A stretch of 64,000 nucleotides of DNA from UMGS172 sp045546915 (lineage in GTDB: Bacteria; Bacillota; Clostridia; Oscillospirales; Acutalibacteraceae). A program made the translations under genes and the position numbers. Every line of letters starts with the position of its first letter. Position 1 is the first letter of the stretch. The stretch spans positions 62,001 through 126,000 of the forward strand of contig JAZQDU010000018.1 of NCBI GenBank assembly GCA_045546915.1, given 5' to 3'. Below, piece after piece: positions 24,221 through 32,412 of this stretch. The notes under the pieces were generated by a model. It had not been told where the DNA came from. It did no database searches and worked only from the letters and a program-made list of their open reading frames with translations.

Positions 24221-24811
24221 CTATCTTTTAATAAGATTAAGCACAAGTAAATAAATACTAAGCAAAAACAGTGATGGATTAGCAACGTTTTTTACTGCAA
24301 CCGCAACACCGACAGTTAACATCACGCACGATAAAATGAGCGATGTAACATTACAAACTAAATCGGCATTAACATTTTTAAAACGAGATAATATGCAATA
24401 CAGTACACTTCCGCCGTCAAGACCCTTAATAGGCAGAATATTAATAAAACCTACCAAAAACTGCACAGCCGCAAAATAAAGAAAAAGTGTGGAACCTAAA
24501 ACATTTGCAAGAACCCAAAAAACAAATGTCAAAAGTAAATTAACAAAAGGTCCAAAAAGAGAAATGATAATATTTTCTTTAGCAGTACAGAATGCTGAGC
24601 CGCAAATAAGTATACCTGCAGACGATAGTTTTATAGACTGCGGCTGTAGGCGGTAAAAAAGCATAGCAAAAAGGTGTCCTAACTCATGAAAAAGCACAGC
24701 AAAAAGCGATGCTGACATAAGCCCTGTTTGGTCATTTATAAGCAGAAAAGCCAAAATAACCGTAAACGGAACAGAGACCTCCACCCGTACACCGAAAATA
24801 TTTAAAATCAT
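24221..24811 (-). CDS. spoIVFB: M50 site-2 protease, SpoIVFB-like
   Basis: A 196-residue intramembrane zinc protease. The active-site helix is LFHELGHLFAMLFYR (HExxH) near residue 43, and the second catalytic motif is NILPIKGLDGGSVLYCIL near residue 120. Both match SpoIVFB, which cuts pro-sigma-K in the mother-cell outer forespore membrane. Its start overlaps the end of the M23 gene by four bases, the spoIVFA-spoIVFB arrangement. BofA, the inhibitor of this protease, is encoded at 46730-46990. Function in sporulation is inferred from motif and gene order. Confidence 0.78.
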   Translation of the reverse strand: MILNIFGVRVEVSVPFTVILAFLLINDQTGLMSASLFAVLFHELGHLFAMLFYRLQPQSIKLSSAGILICGSAFCTAKENIIISLFGPFVNLLLTFVFWVLANVLGSTLFLYFAAVQFLVGFINILPIKGLDGGSVLYCILSRFKNVNADLVCNVTSLILSCVMLTVGVAVAVKNVANPSLFLLSIYLLVLNLIKR

Positions 24812-25584
24812 ACGTCAACCACCGAGCCTAAAAGCCACCTTGGGTCAACACGGCAACCGCCTATTCTGATTTCGAAATGAAGATGTGGACCGGTAGATTT
24901 TCCGGTACTGCCAACAAGAGCAACGGTATCGCCTTTTTTTACCTCGTCGCCTTCTTTTAGTGTTAATTTACTACAATGGGCATACAACGTCTCAAAATTA
25001 TCACTATGAGATATTATAACATAATACCCATAAGAATTGCTATACCCATTTTTAGTAATTTTCCCATCAAACACAGACTTAATAGGCTCACCGTTTTTTG
25101 CACCTATATCCATTCCGCCGTGCATTGTGTATTTACCTGAAATAGGGTGCGTTCTGTACCCGTATTCTGAAGTAACTTGCCCCGAAACAGGCCATATAAT
25201 AGAGTTTACGGTTGAATTCGAAACTGCACTTACCTTTTCGGTATCTTCCTTAGAAAGATATCCTTTGACCGATGATTCTATCTCCTCATCCGACTCGTAA
25301 AACAGGTCATCCTCAAAAGATTCTTCATCGGGTATTTCATATATCGTTTCAGTATGTTCAGCATTATTATCGCCGACGTTTGCCGACAACACCTCGGTAG
25401 CGGTCGTAATATCATTGAACTTTTCGCGGTACCATCGACTTATCTCAATATAAATATCTCCGCCAAAAATTCTTAAAAATACTGCCGTAACCAAAATTAT
25501 AACTATAAATATTACCTGTAAAAGCAGTATATTAAATCTATTCTCAATGCTCCGTTTTTTTGTATCAGAATAAAAATTCTGCAT
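24808..25584 (-). CDS. spoIVFA: Membrane-anchored M23 (LytM) protein, SpoIVFA-like
   Basis: A 258-residue protein with one N-terminal membrane helix (NILLLQVIFIVIILVTAVFL), an acidic extracellular linker and a C-terminal LytM/M23 domain. The zinc residues look intact: HGGMDIGAKNGEP (HxxxD), YAHCSKL, and GPHLHFEIRI (HxH). The four-base overlap with the SpoIVFB-like gene points to SpoIVFA, which holds BofA and SpoIVFB together during engulfment. A SpoIIQ-type role, or active peptidoglycan hydrolysis, is the alternative, because the metal site appears complete. Confidence 0.7.
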   Translation of the reverse strand: MQNFYSDTKKRSIENRFNILLLQVIFIVIILVTAVFLRIFGGDIYIEISRWYREKFNDITTATEVLSANVGDNNAEHTETIYEIPDEESFEDDLFYESDEEIESSVKGYLSKEDTEKVSAVSNSTVNSIIWPVSGQVTSEYGYRTHPISGKYTMHGGMDIGAKNGEPIKSVFDGKITKNGYSNSYGYYVIISHSDNFETLYAHCSKLTLKEGDEVKKGDTVALVGSTGKSTGPHLHFEIRIGGCRVDPRWLLGSVVDV

Positions 25585-25678
25585 ATAAACTCCCCCTTTT
25601 AGGTTCTATAAATTTATATGCAGACAAGTTAACCGTAATTACGGAACTATTAAATTTAGCGGATACAACAACTAAAAA

Positions 25679-26188
25679 TCATTTTCTTTTATTTGTTTTG
25701 CACTTTTTTTGATTATTAAATCTAATAACCTTAAATGCTACAATAATTGTTGCAAAAAACAACGGTAAAATTAAAAAAAGCGACCATACATATGTTAACT
25801 CACAAAAGCCGTAAAGCGGAGCAAAAAGTGAAAAAGTAATTAAATAAAGAATATAAACATTATTATTAGCATTGGTAGCAAGAATTGCAAGACAAATAAC
25901 TGCAAAAACTGTTATCAGCTGATAAAGAAGCGGCATTAATATAAGTAATACACTTTTTAACCTATATGCCAAAACAACTGTCACCAACAAAAGCAAAGCA
26001 AATAAGCAAGACAAAACGTAATACACAGTAGGCAAAGAAAAGTTAACTGCTAATTGTGCGCCAACACCTAAAATACTTTTTCCAAGCGCGGACCAAAAAC
26101 TGAAAATTGTAGAAACAAATCCGAAAATTAAAAGCAAAACCAAAATAATGCTTATTGGTTTACTCTTGTTACTATTTAAATTATCCAT
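25679..26188 (-). CDS. Hypothetical integral membrane protein
   Basis: I do not recognise this 169-residue protein. It has a short polar N-terminus (MDNLNSNKSK), about five hydrophobic helices, and a very basic tail (NNQKKCKTNKRK). No catalytic motif is visible. ATG 26188 has AGGTGAT five bases upstream, and the dut stop is 14 bases before that, so it is probably co-transcribed with dut. Confidence 0.6.
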   Translation of the reverse strand: MDNLNSNKSKPISIILVLLLIFGFVSTIFSFWSALGKSILGVGAQLAVNFSLPTVYYVLSCLFALLLLVTVVLAYRLKSVLLILMPLLYQLITVFAVICLAILATNANNNVYILYLITFSLFAPLYGFCELTYVWSLFLILPLFFATIIVAFKVIRFNNQKKCKTNKRK

Positions 26189-26202
26189 TAAATCACCTTT
26201 TA

Positions 26203-26643
26203 CTAATTATTACCGGTCGAACCAAAACCGCCATCGTTACGCTCGGTCAAGTCAAGTTCATCAACAACACAAATCTCAGGCACAATAACAGGAGCAATAA
26301 CAAGTTGAGCAATACGCTCACCGTTTTTAATAGTATACGGTACGTCAGACTGATTAATTAATCCAACCTTAATCTCGCCTCTGTAATCACTGTCAATAAC
26401 ACCAACACAGTTAGCAAGCGTAATACCCTGCTTAATAGAAAGACCGCTTCTGGCATATATATAAGCAACGAAATTGTTAGATTCGAGTGCTATTGCAAGC
26501 CCCGTCGGTATAAGTGCACGCTCACCGGGATTTAAAACTATATCATTTTCAATCAACGCCCTTAAATCCATACCCGCACTGCCGTTAGTAGCCATTTTAG
26601 GTATAACGGCTAAATCGTTAACTTTTTTTATTTTAAGCACCAT
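26203..26643 (-). CDS. dut: dUTP diphosphatase
   Basis: A trimeric dUTPase of 146 residues that removes dUTP and makes dUMP. All five family motifs are visible in order: GSAGMDLRA, YARSGLSIKQGI, GVIDSDYRGEIKV, GERIAQLVI and RNDGGFGSTG at the C-terminus. The start is ATG 26643 with AAAGGTGAT upstream, behind a sigma-A promoter at 26672-26700. A membrane protein gene follows after 14 bases. Confidence 0.97.
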   Translation of the reverse strand: MVLKIKKVNDLAVIPKMATNGSAGMDLRALIENDIVLNPGERALIPTGLAIALESNNFVAYIYARSGLSIKQGITLANCVGVIDSDYRGEIKVGLINQSDVPYTIKNGERIAQLVIAPVIVPEICVVDELDLTERNDGGFGSTGNN

Positions 26644-26671
26644 AATATCACCTTTATTATGTATTTATCGT

Positions 26672-26700
26672 ATTATACAACAATTTCTTAAATTATTCAA
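26672..26700 (-). promoter_or_regulatory. Sigma-A promoter for dut
   Basis: On the minus strand TTGAAT (26695-26700) and TATAAT (26672-26677) with a 17-base spacer. Confidence 0.7.
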
Positions 26701-26735
26701 CCGCATTATTTGAAAAACTTTACAAAGAAAAATCG

Positions 26736-26764
26736 TTGAAAAACTGATATGTTTGTGGTAAAAT
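26736..26764 (+). promoter_or_regulatory. Sigma-A promoter for the degV-like gene
   Basis: TTGAAA at 26736-26741 and TAAAAT at 26759-26764 with a 17-base spacer, about 30 bases upstream of the ATG at 26795. It is divergent from the dut promoter. Confidence 0.65.
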
Positions 26765-26794
26765 AACACTAAGGATGAATTTTGGAGGTATCAT

Positions 26795-27655
26795 ATGGAA
26801 CAAAGAAAGACTATGATTTTTAGTGACAGTACGTGTGATTTGGCACCTGAAATGGTCAAGGCACGTGATATTAGAATCAGTCCCCTTACCGTTGTTTTTG
26901 GTGACGAAAGCCATTCTGACGGCATTGACGTTACACCTGACGATGTTTATGAATACTATAAAACAAGTGGTCAACTTGCAAAAACAACTGCTACAAACAT
27001 GGCTGAGCATATTGATTTTATTAATGCAAACCTTGTTGACGGCAAAGAGGCTGTGTATTTTACCATTAGTTCTGAAATGTCGACTACATACAACAACGCA
27101 CGTATGGCAGCCGAGGAATTTGATAATTTATATGTAATAGACAGCCAAAACCTTTCAACTGGCATCGGGCTTATGGTGCTTTATGCTGCCGACCTTGCAG
27201 ACCAAGGTAAATCTGCAAAAGAAATTTATGATGCTGTAATGGATATACGTGACAAGGTAGACGCTTCCTTTGTTGTTGATACACTTGAATATTTACACAA
27301 AGGCGGACGTTGCTCTTCTATCGCGGCTTTAGGCGCTAATCTTTTAAAACTTCGTCCTATGATTCAGGTTAAAGACGGCAAAATGTCGGTTGTTAAAAAA
27401 TACCGCGGTAAAATGTCCGATGTTTTAAAACAATACGCTGAAGAACGCATTAATTTAGATAACGGTATTAAAAGCGACCGAATTTTTGTAACTCATTCGG
27501 GCGGATGCGAACAAATAGCCGATGAACTAAAGGCAATGATAAGCGAAAAATATCCCGACAAAGAAATCCTGATTTCGCGTGCAGGTTGCACCGTTTCAAC
27601 GCACTGTGGACCCGGAACGCTCGGTGTTCTTATGATAAGAGAAAATGCAATCTAA
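26795..27655 (+). CDS. DegV family fatty-acid-binding protein
   Basis: DegV proteins bind a fatty acid; the related FakB proteins present it to the FakA kinase for incorporation into phospholipid. The 286-residue sequence has the N-terminal IFSDSTCDLAPEMVK motif, the ligand-site block KTTATNMAEHIDF (usually TSQPS-like in FakB), and VDTLEYLHKGGRCSS near residue 160. The C-terminus has the signature GCTVSTHCGPGTLGVL. It is monocistronic, with its own promoter and a perfect terminator. A fakA partner is not in the window. Confidence 0.9.
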   Translation: MEQRKTMIFSDSTCDLAPEMVKARDIRISPLTVVFGDESHSDGIDVTPDDVYEYYKTSGQLAKTTATNMAEHIDFINANLVDGKEAVYFTISSEMSTTYNNARMAAEEFDNLYVIDSQNLSTGIGLMVLYAADLADQGKSAKEIYDAVMDIRDKVDASFVVDTLEYLHKGGRCSSIAALGANLLKLRPMIQVKDGKMSVVKKYRGKMSDVLKQYAEERINLDNGIKSDRIFVTHSGGCEQIADELKAMISEKYPDKEILISRAGCTVSTHCGPGTLGVLMIRENAI

Positions 27656-27665
27656 CTAACTAAAC

Positions 27666-27698
27666 AAAAAAAGCAGTGGGCTCCCACTGCTTTTTTTA
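27666..27698. terminator. Bidirectional terminator between the degV-like gene and mscS
   Basis: Perfect hairpin AAAGCAGTGGG / CCCACTGCTTT with a two-base loop and A7/T7 on its flanks. It serves both convergent genes. Confidence 0.92.
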
Positions 27699-28514
27699 AT
27701 TTTTATTAACAATATGAACATCAAGTTGATTATGCGGTATTTCAATACCGTTTTTATCAAATTCACGTTTGATGTTTTCAAGCAAATCAAAATGCAAAGC
27801 CCAATAATCGCCGGCCTTACACCAAACTCTAAGTGTAATAACAACCGAACTGTCGGTATGCTCAGCCACCCTAACAAAAGGTTCAGGTTCTTTAAATGAC
27901 AAAGAGTGTGCCAAAATAGTATCCAAAATCACCCTTTTGGCAAGTTCAACATCACTATCATAACTAATACCGAACTTTAACTCCAAACGTCTTTTATCCT
28001 CTTTAGAATAATCAACGATAGTTTTGTTTACAAGTTGACCGTTAGGGATTACAATACGACGGTTATCAGGTGTTAAGAGCGTTGTATGAACAATATCTAT
28101 TTTAAGCACATTACCGCCCGAAACACAACCATCCACATCAATAAAATCGCCAGTTGAAAAAGGTTGACTGATAAGCATAACAATACCTGCAGCGATATTA
28201 CTTAAACTATCTTTCAAAGCCAACGCAACAGCCACAGCACCGGCAGAAAAAGCCGCAACAAGGCCTGTTATTGAAACACCTATATTGGCTAAGGCAGTAA
28301 GAAATATAACCACCTTAACGCAAAGGCTGACGACAGTCACAATAAAGCCGATTAGCGACTGGTCAAGGTCGGTTTTATTAAGGTGTTTTTTGACAATTCT
28401 CTTCAAAATTTTAGCAATGAAAAAACCGATTATTACTATAACAACCGAGCCTATAATTTTAGGAAGATAATTAACCGAAAAACTTTTTAAAATATCCAAA
28501 ATTTTATCTAACAT
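27696..28514 (-). CDS. mscS: Small-conductance mechanosensitive channel MscS
   Basis: A channel that opens under membrane tension and releases osmolytes. It has 272 residues: three N-terminal helices, then the glycine/alanine-rich pore helix GLVAAFSAGAVAVALALKDS, the MscS signature ISQPFSTGDFIDVDG, and the cytoplasmic beta/alpha vestibule (VVIPNGQLVNKTIVDYS). The length matches E. coli MscS. It is preceded by an unusual G/C-rich structured segment at 28566-28630. The C-terminal end overlaps the bidirectional terminator by three bases. Confidence 0.93.
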   Translation of the reverse strand: MLDKILDILKSFSVNYLPKIIGSVVIVIIGFFIAKILKRIVKKHLNKTDLDQSLIGFIVTVVSLCVKVVIFLTALANIGVSITGLVAAFSAGAVAVALALKDSLSNIAAGIVMLISQPFSTGDFIDVDGCVSGGNVLKIDIVHTTLLTPDNRRIVIPNGQLVNKTIVDYSKEDKRRLELKFGISYDSDVELAKRVILDTILAHSLSFKEPEPFVRVAEHTDSSVVITLRVWCKAGDYWALHFDLLENIKREFDKNGIEIPHNQLDVHIVNKN

Positions 28515-28565
28515 TTATGTTCTCCGCAAAATGACGCACTAATAATAATTTAAAGCATAATATAT

Positions 28566-28630
28566 GTGCAGGGGAACAACGGCGACAACCGCGGTAAGTC
28601 CTAAGAATAACCGACCTACTCCCCTTTTTT
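28566..28630. other. G/C-rich foldable segment between mscS and asp23
   Basis: AGGGGA (28570-28575) pairs with TCCCCT (28620-28625). Between them lie small helices CGGT/ACCG and CGG/CCG, a possible three-way junction. On the plus strand six T follow at once, as in a small RNA with a terminator. On the minus strand it would be the 5' leader of mscS. No known riboswitch motif was recognised. Confidence 0.4.
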
Positions 28631-28637
28631 AATATAT

Positions 28638-28665
28638 ACGGCAGTCGGTATTAATCGACTGCCGT
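28638..28665 (-). terminator. Hairpin after asp23-like gene
   Basis: ACGGCAGTCG / CGACTGCCGT is a perfect ten-base stem with an eight-base loop. The tract after it on the minus strand (TATATATT) is a weak U-run, so it may terminate poorly or only stabilise the mRNA end. Confidence 0.5.
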
Positions 28666-28670
28666 AAATT

Positions 28671-29027
28671 TTATTCTTCAACTACACAAAGGTCCTCAAC
28701 ATGAACATTAACACGGGCAACAGCATTGCCGGTCATGGTCTGAACCTTATCCTTAACAGTTTTTTGAATATTTTCAGCAACTACTTTAAGTTTTGCCGAA
28801 TCGTTAATCTTAACAAAAATATCAAACATCAAAGCGCCGTTATCAACCACGATACCAACCGAATTTGAATGTTTAGTTCTGGCACCGCTCATAACGCTTT
28901 TAACGTTTTTAAGTTCAACCGGTCTTTTGCCAAGTTCAGCAACACCTTCAACCTCTAATGTTGCCATGGCGACAATTTTAGCAATAGCCTCGTTATTGAT
29001 AGCAAGACTGCTTTTTTTATTAGTCAT
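28671..29027 (-). CDS. Asp23/Gls24 family envelope stress protein
   Basis: A 118-residue member of the Asp23/Gls24 (DUF322) family, small proteins found at the cell envelope of Firmicutes. Typical elements are the N-terminal NNEAIAKIVAMATLEVEGVA and the C-terminal VKDKVQTMTGNAVARVNVHV. No enzymatic residue is known. It has its own likely promoter at 29087-29114 and lies just after spoIIIAH, but a promoter and an 87-base gap separate them. It is often found near accBC/nusB genes, which are absent here. Confidence 0.9.
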   Translation of the reverse strand: MTNKKSSLAINNEAIAKIVAMATLEVEGVAELGKRPVELKNVKSVMSGARTKHSNSVGIVVDNGALMFDIFVKINDSAKLKVVAENIQKTVKDKVQTMTGNAVARVNVHVEDLCVVEE

Positions 29028-29086
29028 AATTAAACCTCCGTTTAGTATAATAACCGAAAAATAAAGAAATTCCCTTTATTTTCTTT

Positions 29087-29114
29087 ATTATACCACATTT
29101 TATTTGTTTCGCAA
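29087..29114 (-). promoter_or_regulatory. Probable sigma-A promoter for the Asp23-like gene
   Basis: On the minus strand TTGCGA (29109-29114) and TATAAT (29087-29092) with a 16-base spacer. The leader contains the hairpin AATAAAG / CTTTATT. Confidence 0.55.
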
Positions 29115-29663
29115 CTATTTTACTGTTATTATTTTAATTTTTTCCAAATCAATATTAATTTGTGAGGTTACAGCGTCCTGAATTTGCAATGTCTGACTGC
29201 TTAAAAGGGTATCTGCAACTACAATAACGGTTACATTTTCATCAGAAATAATAACAAGTGCATCATTAAACCCTTTAGATTTTATTAAGGTTTCGATATC
29301 TACCTCTTTTAAAGACCATTCGGATAACTTTGTATATGTTTTCATTGCTTCTTTCTTTGTTGCATCGTCAGCATCAGTTCCGTCAAGCATTTGCTTCATG
29401 TCTGCCAATGATTTCTCTCTTATTTGATTTCTCTCAATACGTGAGTTGCTTATTTCTTTAGCGCCTGCCGACGTCTGAACTGCAACACCTAAATTGTCAT
29501 CACTTAAAAATTGACTGTTGTCAAATGAACTGTTGCCGGTTTGGTCACTCAATCCGTTTTCAAGAGAAGAAAACCTCATATTAAGCCATACCGCTGCCGC
29601 AAGACACACCACCAATAACGACATTACAATCTGCCTCTTACCAAAAACCTTGCCCTTTTTCAT
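29115..29663 (-). CDS. spoIIIAH: Stage III sporulation protein AH
   Basis: SpoIIIAH sits in the mother-cell membrane and reaches across the intermembrane space to bind SpoIIQ, forming the feeding channel. The protein has a short basic N-terminus, one helix (IVMSLLVVCLAAAVWLNMRF), a low-complexity linker, and a C-terminal YscJ/FliF-like ring-building domain (EVDIETLIKSKGFNDALVII). It has 182 residues from ATG 29663, which is preceded by AAAGGATGG. An in-frame TTG at 29681 is less likely. It is last in the operon. Confidence 0.93.
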   Translation of the reverse strand: MKKGKVFGKRQIVMSLLVVCLAAAVWLNMRFSSLENGLSDQTGNSSFDNSQFLSDDNLGVAVQTSAGAKEISNSRIERNQIREKSLADMKQMLDGTDADDATKKEAMKTYTKLSEWSLKEVDIETLIKSKGFNDALVIISDENVTVIVVADTLLSSQTLQIQDAVTSQINIDLEKIKIITVK

Positions 29664-29677
29664 AAAATACCATCCTT

Positions 29678-30241
29678 TCAATTTTTTGACCTGCCAATTA
29701 CGCAGATATTATTTTCATCAACATCAAGCACCGATTTTACCGCTAATTTTACCGCAGTTGACACCGTTTCGGTCTGACCGCTGTCGCATACCACAACAAC
29801 ACCTCTGACCTTTGGCATCTTTTCGGTTATAAGTAATGCATTTTCATTGCCGTCCGAATCCTTTACAATAACGTATGTTTTTTGATTTGAATCACTCTGT
29901 TCAGTTCTGTATGCAGAATGGTCATTTTTTATTTCAGCACCGGTTTTTAGTTCATCTGCATATACATATTCAACTCCACTGTTAAGCGTAACCATAACCG
30001 ATACCTTAGTTCCCGACAGCATGTCGGACAAAATGTTTTCTAATCTGTCTTCAAGTTCATCTAAATACGAAGAAGTTGTATAGTTACTTTGAGAAACTGT
30101 TTGAACGGGTTCTTGTTGCTTTGGTTTATCGGTAAAAGTTGATACAAGAACAAGCAACAGCCCAACAATTCCTAAAACTATTAAAACACTGCTTTTTGAA
30201 CGCGGTATTTTAAATTTTTCATAGATTCTTTTAATATCCAT
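29678..30241 (-). CDS. spoIIIAG: Stage III sporulation protein AG
   Basis: SpoIIIAG forms a large ring in the intermembrane channel between mother cell and forespore. It has 187 residues. There is one N-terminal membrane helix (SSVLIVLGIVGLLLVLVSTF), a Gln/Ser-rich linker, and the ring-building domain LEDRLENILSDMLSGTKVSV followed by a GVVVVCDSGQTETVS block. It lies between spoIIIAF and spoIIIAH with very short gaps. Confidence 0.93.
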   Translation of the reverse strand: MDIKRIYEKFKIPRSKSSVLIVLGIVGLLLVLVSTFTDKPKQQEPVQTVSQSNYTTSSYLDELEDRLENILSDMLSGTKVSVMVTLNSGVEYVYADELKTGAEIKNDHSAYRTEQSDSNQKTYVIVKDSDGNENALLITEKMPKVRGVVVVCDSGQTETVSTAVKLAVKSVLDVDENNICVIGRSKN

Positions 30242-30244
30242 TAA

Positions 30245-30709
30245 CTAACCTTCGCTTTCTGAAAACTGGGCATTTAAGCCTAAACTTTCTACAGCATTTG
30301 AGATATTTTGAATATCTTGTTCGTGACACCTTATAATTACCCCATTTATTGATATGTCACCGTCGGACGAAATATCCGTTATTACATTAATTGAAAAATC
30401 CTCATCAGTTATTGCTTTAATTTTTTCGTACAAAAGATTTTCAACCGACTGCTTTACAACGCTTTCTTCTAAATTTAACAGTTCTTCTGAAATTTCCTCA
30501 GTATTAAAATCGGTTGAGTTGTATAAAAAAACATCATTAAATTTAAAGTTCAATCCCTTTAACGACAAAACAACCGACGCTATCATAGATATAGTAACAG
30601 CCGATGTAAAACTTTTTTTCATACTGCCGTCAGGTACTAATAAACATAAAATTCCATGAAGTATCAAAGTAATACATATAACCGTAACAACCATTTTAAT
30701 TTCCGTCAT
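30245..30709 (-). CDS. spoIIIAF: Stage III sporulation protein AF
   Basis: A 154-residue membrane protein of the SpoIIIA channel. Two N-terminal helices (VVTVICITLILHGILCLLVP and VTISMIASVVLSLKGL) are followed by a soluble domain with an ACT/ring-like fold (EDFSINVITDISSDGDISIN). It begins one base after the spoIIIAE stop, with GGTGGT as ribosome binding site. Its order in the operon supports the name. Confidence 0.9.
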   Translation of the reverse strand: MTEIKMVVTVICITLILHGILCLLVPDGSMKKSFTSAVTISMIASVVLSLKGLNFKFNDVFLYNSTDFNTEEISEELLNLEESVVKQSVENLLYEKIKAITDEDFSINVITDISSDGDISINGVIIRCHEQDIQNISNAVESLGLNAQFSESEG

Positions 30710-30710
30710 A

Positions 30711-31820
30711 TTAAACCACCGTAACTATCCCAATGGATATTATAAATAAGGCAAAAACTAAAATCGACAAGCCCAATAGAAGAGCAAAACATTGGTCAAC
30801 CGATTTAATTAAAATAGCAGTTTCTTTTAGATTCAACATTTCAGATAACGAGTGTGTTATACCCAACACCATTCGCCAGACAATAAGTTCAATAAGTATT
30901 GGTAAAAGAATAAAAGCAACCGCCAAAACAGCGTAAAGAGCAACTGAAGAATTAAGCAACTGCAAAGAACCTCTAACTGTATTAAATGCCTCGCTTACAA
31001 CATTTCCAACAACCGGCACAGCACTCCCCAAGACAAATTTTGCAGTCTTAGAATAAAGATTATCTGCAGGACTATTGATAGCAGTTTGAATTGACAATAT
31101 ACATAAAAACACCGTGCAAATAAAGGTCAGTGTCCAGGTTGAAATCTTTTTTATTGTCGAAGCAACGGCAGGCGGTGTTAAGTTGTGAGATAATGAAGAG
31201 CTAATACCTACTGCTAACTGCATACTAGACAGAGGGACCACAAAATATGAGCATATCATAGTTACTGTTTGCACAGCAATAGTCATGACGCTAACAAACC
31301 CCGCCGATGTAAGTGGCTTACCTTTTACAGCAATCAAAACCGCCATTACAGGAACAAACGCAAGCATGAAAGTACCCGAAGAAGATATAGCATCCGAAAT
31401 ACCCACCGCAATTGAAACTGCGGGAAACACAGCAACGGCTGATACACTGATATTTGTCACAAAATGCAACATTTTATTGTCATATGTACTGCCGAGTGCT
31501 GACGAAAACAGTATTAAACATAAAATCAAAATTCCTGTTTTAAGCGGTGTTTTTATATTGTTTTTTAAAAAATCTGCTAATATACTAAATACATTTTTAA
31601 CATTTAAGTTTTCCTTTACCGAATTGTGTGGATTATCTAAATCAAACAATTCCATATAATCATCAATATCTTGAGGTAAATAATCATTCAGGCGGTCAGC
31701 ACCGCTTTGCTCAAAAAAATTTTGATAAATATCGTCGGGCGATACTTCTTCGGCGTAACATTTGGTACTGCATAAGCCAAAAAGTATAAATATTATTAAA
31801 ATTAAATATGATTTTTTCAT
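30711..31820 (-). CDS. spoIIIAE: Stage III sporulation protein AE
   Basis: The large polytopic membrane subunit of the SpoIIIA complex. It has 369 residues: a signal-like N-terminus, a soluble region with YLPQDIDDYMELFDL, and about eight helices. The conserved loop SSSLSHNLTPPAVASTIKKI is visible near residue 205. It may act as the permease of the channel; this is the field's hypothesis. The start overlaps the spoIIIAD stop as ATGA. Confidence 0.94.
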   Translation of the reverse strand: MKKSYLILIIFILFGLCSTKCYAEEVSPDDIYQNFFEQSGADRLNDYLPQDIDDYMELFDLDNPHNSVKENLNVKNVFSILADFLKNNIKTPLKTGILILCLILFSSALGSTYDNKMLHFVTNISVSAVAVFPAVSIAVGISDAISSSGTFMLAFVPVMAVLIAVKGKPLTSAGFVSVMTIAVQTVTMICSYFVVPLSSMQLAVGISSSLSHNLTPPAVASTIKKISTWTLTFICTVFLCILSIQTAINSPADNLYSKTAKFVLGSAVPVVGNVVSEAFNTVRGSLQLLNSSVALYAVLAVAFILLPILIELIVWRMVLGITHSLSEMLNLKETAILIKSVDQCFALLLGLSILVFALFIISIGIVTVV

Positions 31821-32206
31821 CCTATTAATTCCACAACCGTTTCGACGATGCTTTCAATTAATGGCAAAGTCATCAATACAATAAGTATTTTACCAAATGT
31901 TTCTAATTTTACCGCCAATGCAGTTTGACCGGCATCCTTACAAAGGTTTGATGCAAAGTTTGATATGTAGCAAATACCCATTAATTTAAAGCAAAAGGTT
32001 ATAATTTCAGAATTTATGATATCGGTGTTGAAGATTTGTTCTATACGTTGCTTAAGTAAATATATTCCGCTTAAAGATGTTACTGCTATTACTGCTAAAC
32101 CTACGATTTGAACAATAAGCGCATATTCCGGTTTTATCCCTTTTAATACAAGCGTAAAAACCACAGTTAATATCGCAATCCCAACAACTGTCCATATATT
32201 ACTCAT
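31817..32206 (-). CDS. spoIIIAD: Stage III sporulation protein AD
   Basis: A 129-residue membrane protein with four helices. Family stretches are VVFTLVLKGIKPEYALIVQI near the start and CYISNFASNLCKDAGQTALA near residue 75. It is a small integral component of the channel, coupled by four-base overlaps to spoIIIAC and spoIIIAE. Confidence 0.94.
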   Translation of the reverse strand: MSNIWTVVGIAILTVVFTLVLKGIKPEYALIVQIVGLAVIAVTSLSGIYLLKQRIEQIFNTDIINSEIITFCFKLMGICYISNFASNLCKDAGQTALAVKLETFGKILIVLMTLPLIESIVETVVELIG

Positions 32207-32397
32207 AAATCAAAAACCGATTTAATAAGTTCAAACAAATTACCGATTTCGGTTACAACCATAATTAGCACAACAATAAGACCGGCAAGTGTTGTAAGCA
32301 TGGCTTGCTCTTCCCTTCCTGACCTTACTAAAAGTTGATGCAAAACCGAAACAATAATTCCGATTCCCGCTACCTGAAATATAAAATTAACGTCCAT
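32203..32397 (-). CDS. spoIIIAC: Stage III sporulation protein AC
   Basis: A 64-residue membrane protein with two helices. The start, NFIFQVAGIGIIVSVLHQLL, is highly characteristic, and GREEQAMLTTLAGLIVVLIM follows. It overlaps spoIIIAD by four bases and follows spoIIIAB closely. Confidence 0.95.
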   Translation of the reverse strand: MDVNFIFQVAGIGIIVSVLHQLLVRSGREEQAMLTTLAGLIVVLIMVVTEIGNLFELIKSVFDL

Positions 32398-32412
32398 AAT
32401 AACTTCTCCGCA

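Noticed and set aside
28566..28630. A yybP-ykoY-type manganese riboswitch before mscS, suggested by GGGGAGTAG on the minus strand
   Set aside because: The second conserved loop of that class is missing and the downstream gene is a channel, not a metal exporter. mntP elsewhere lacks one too.
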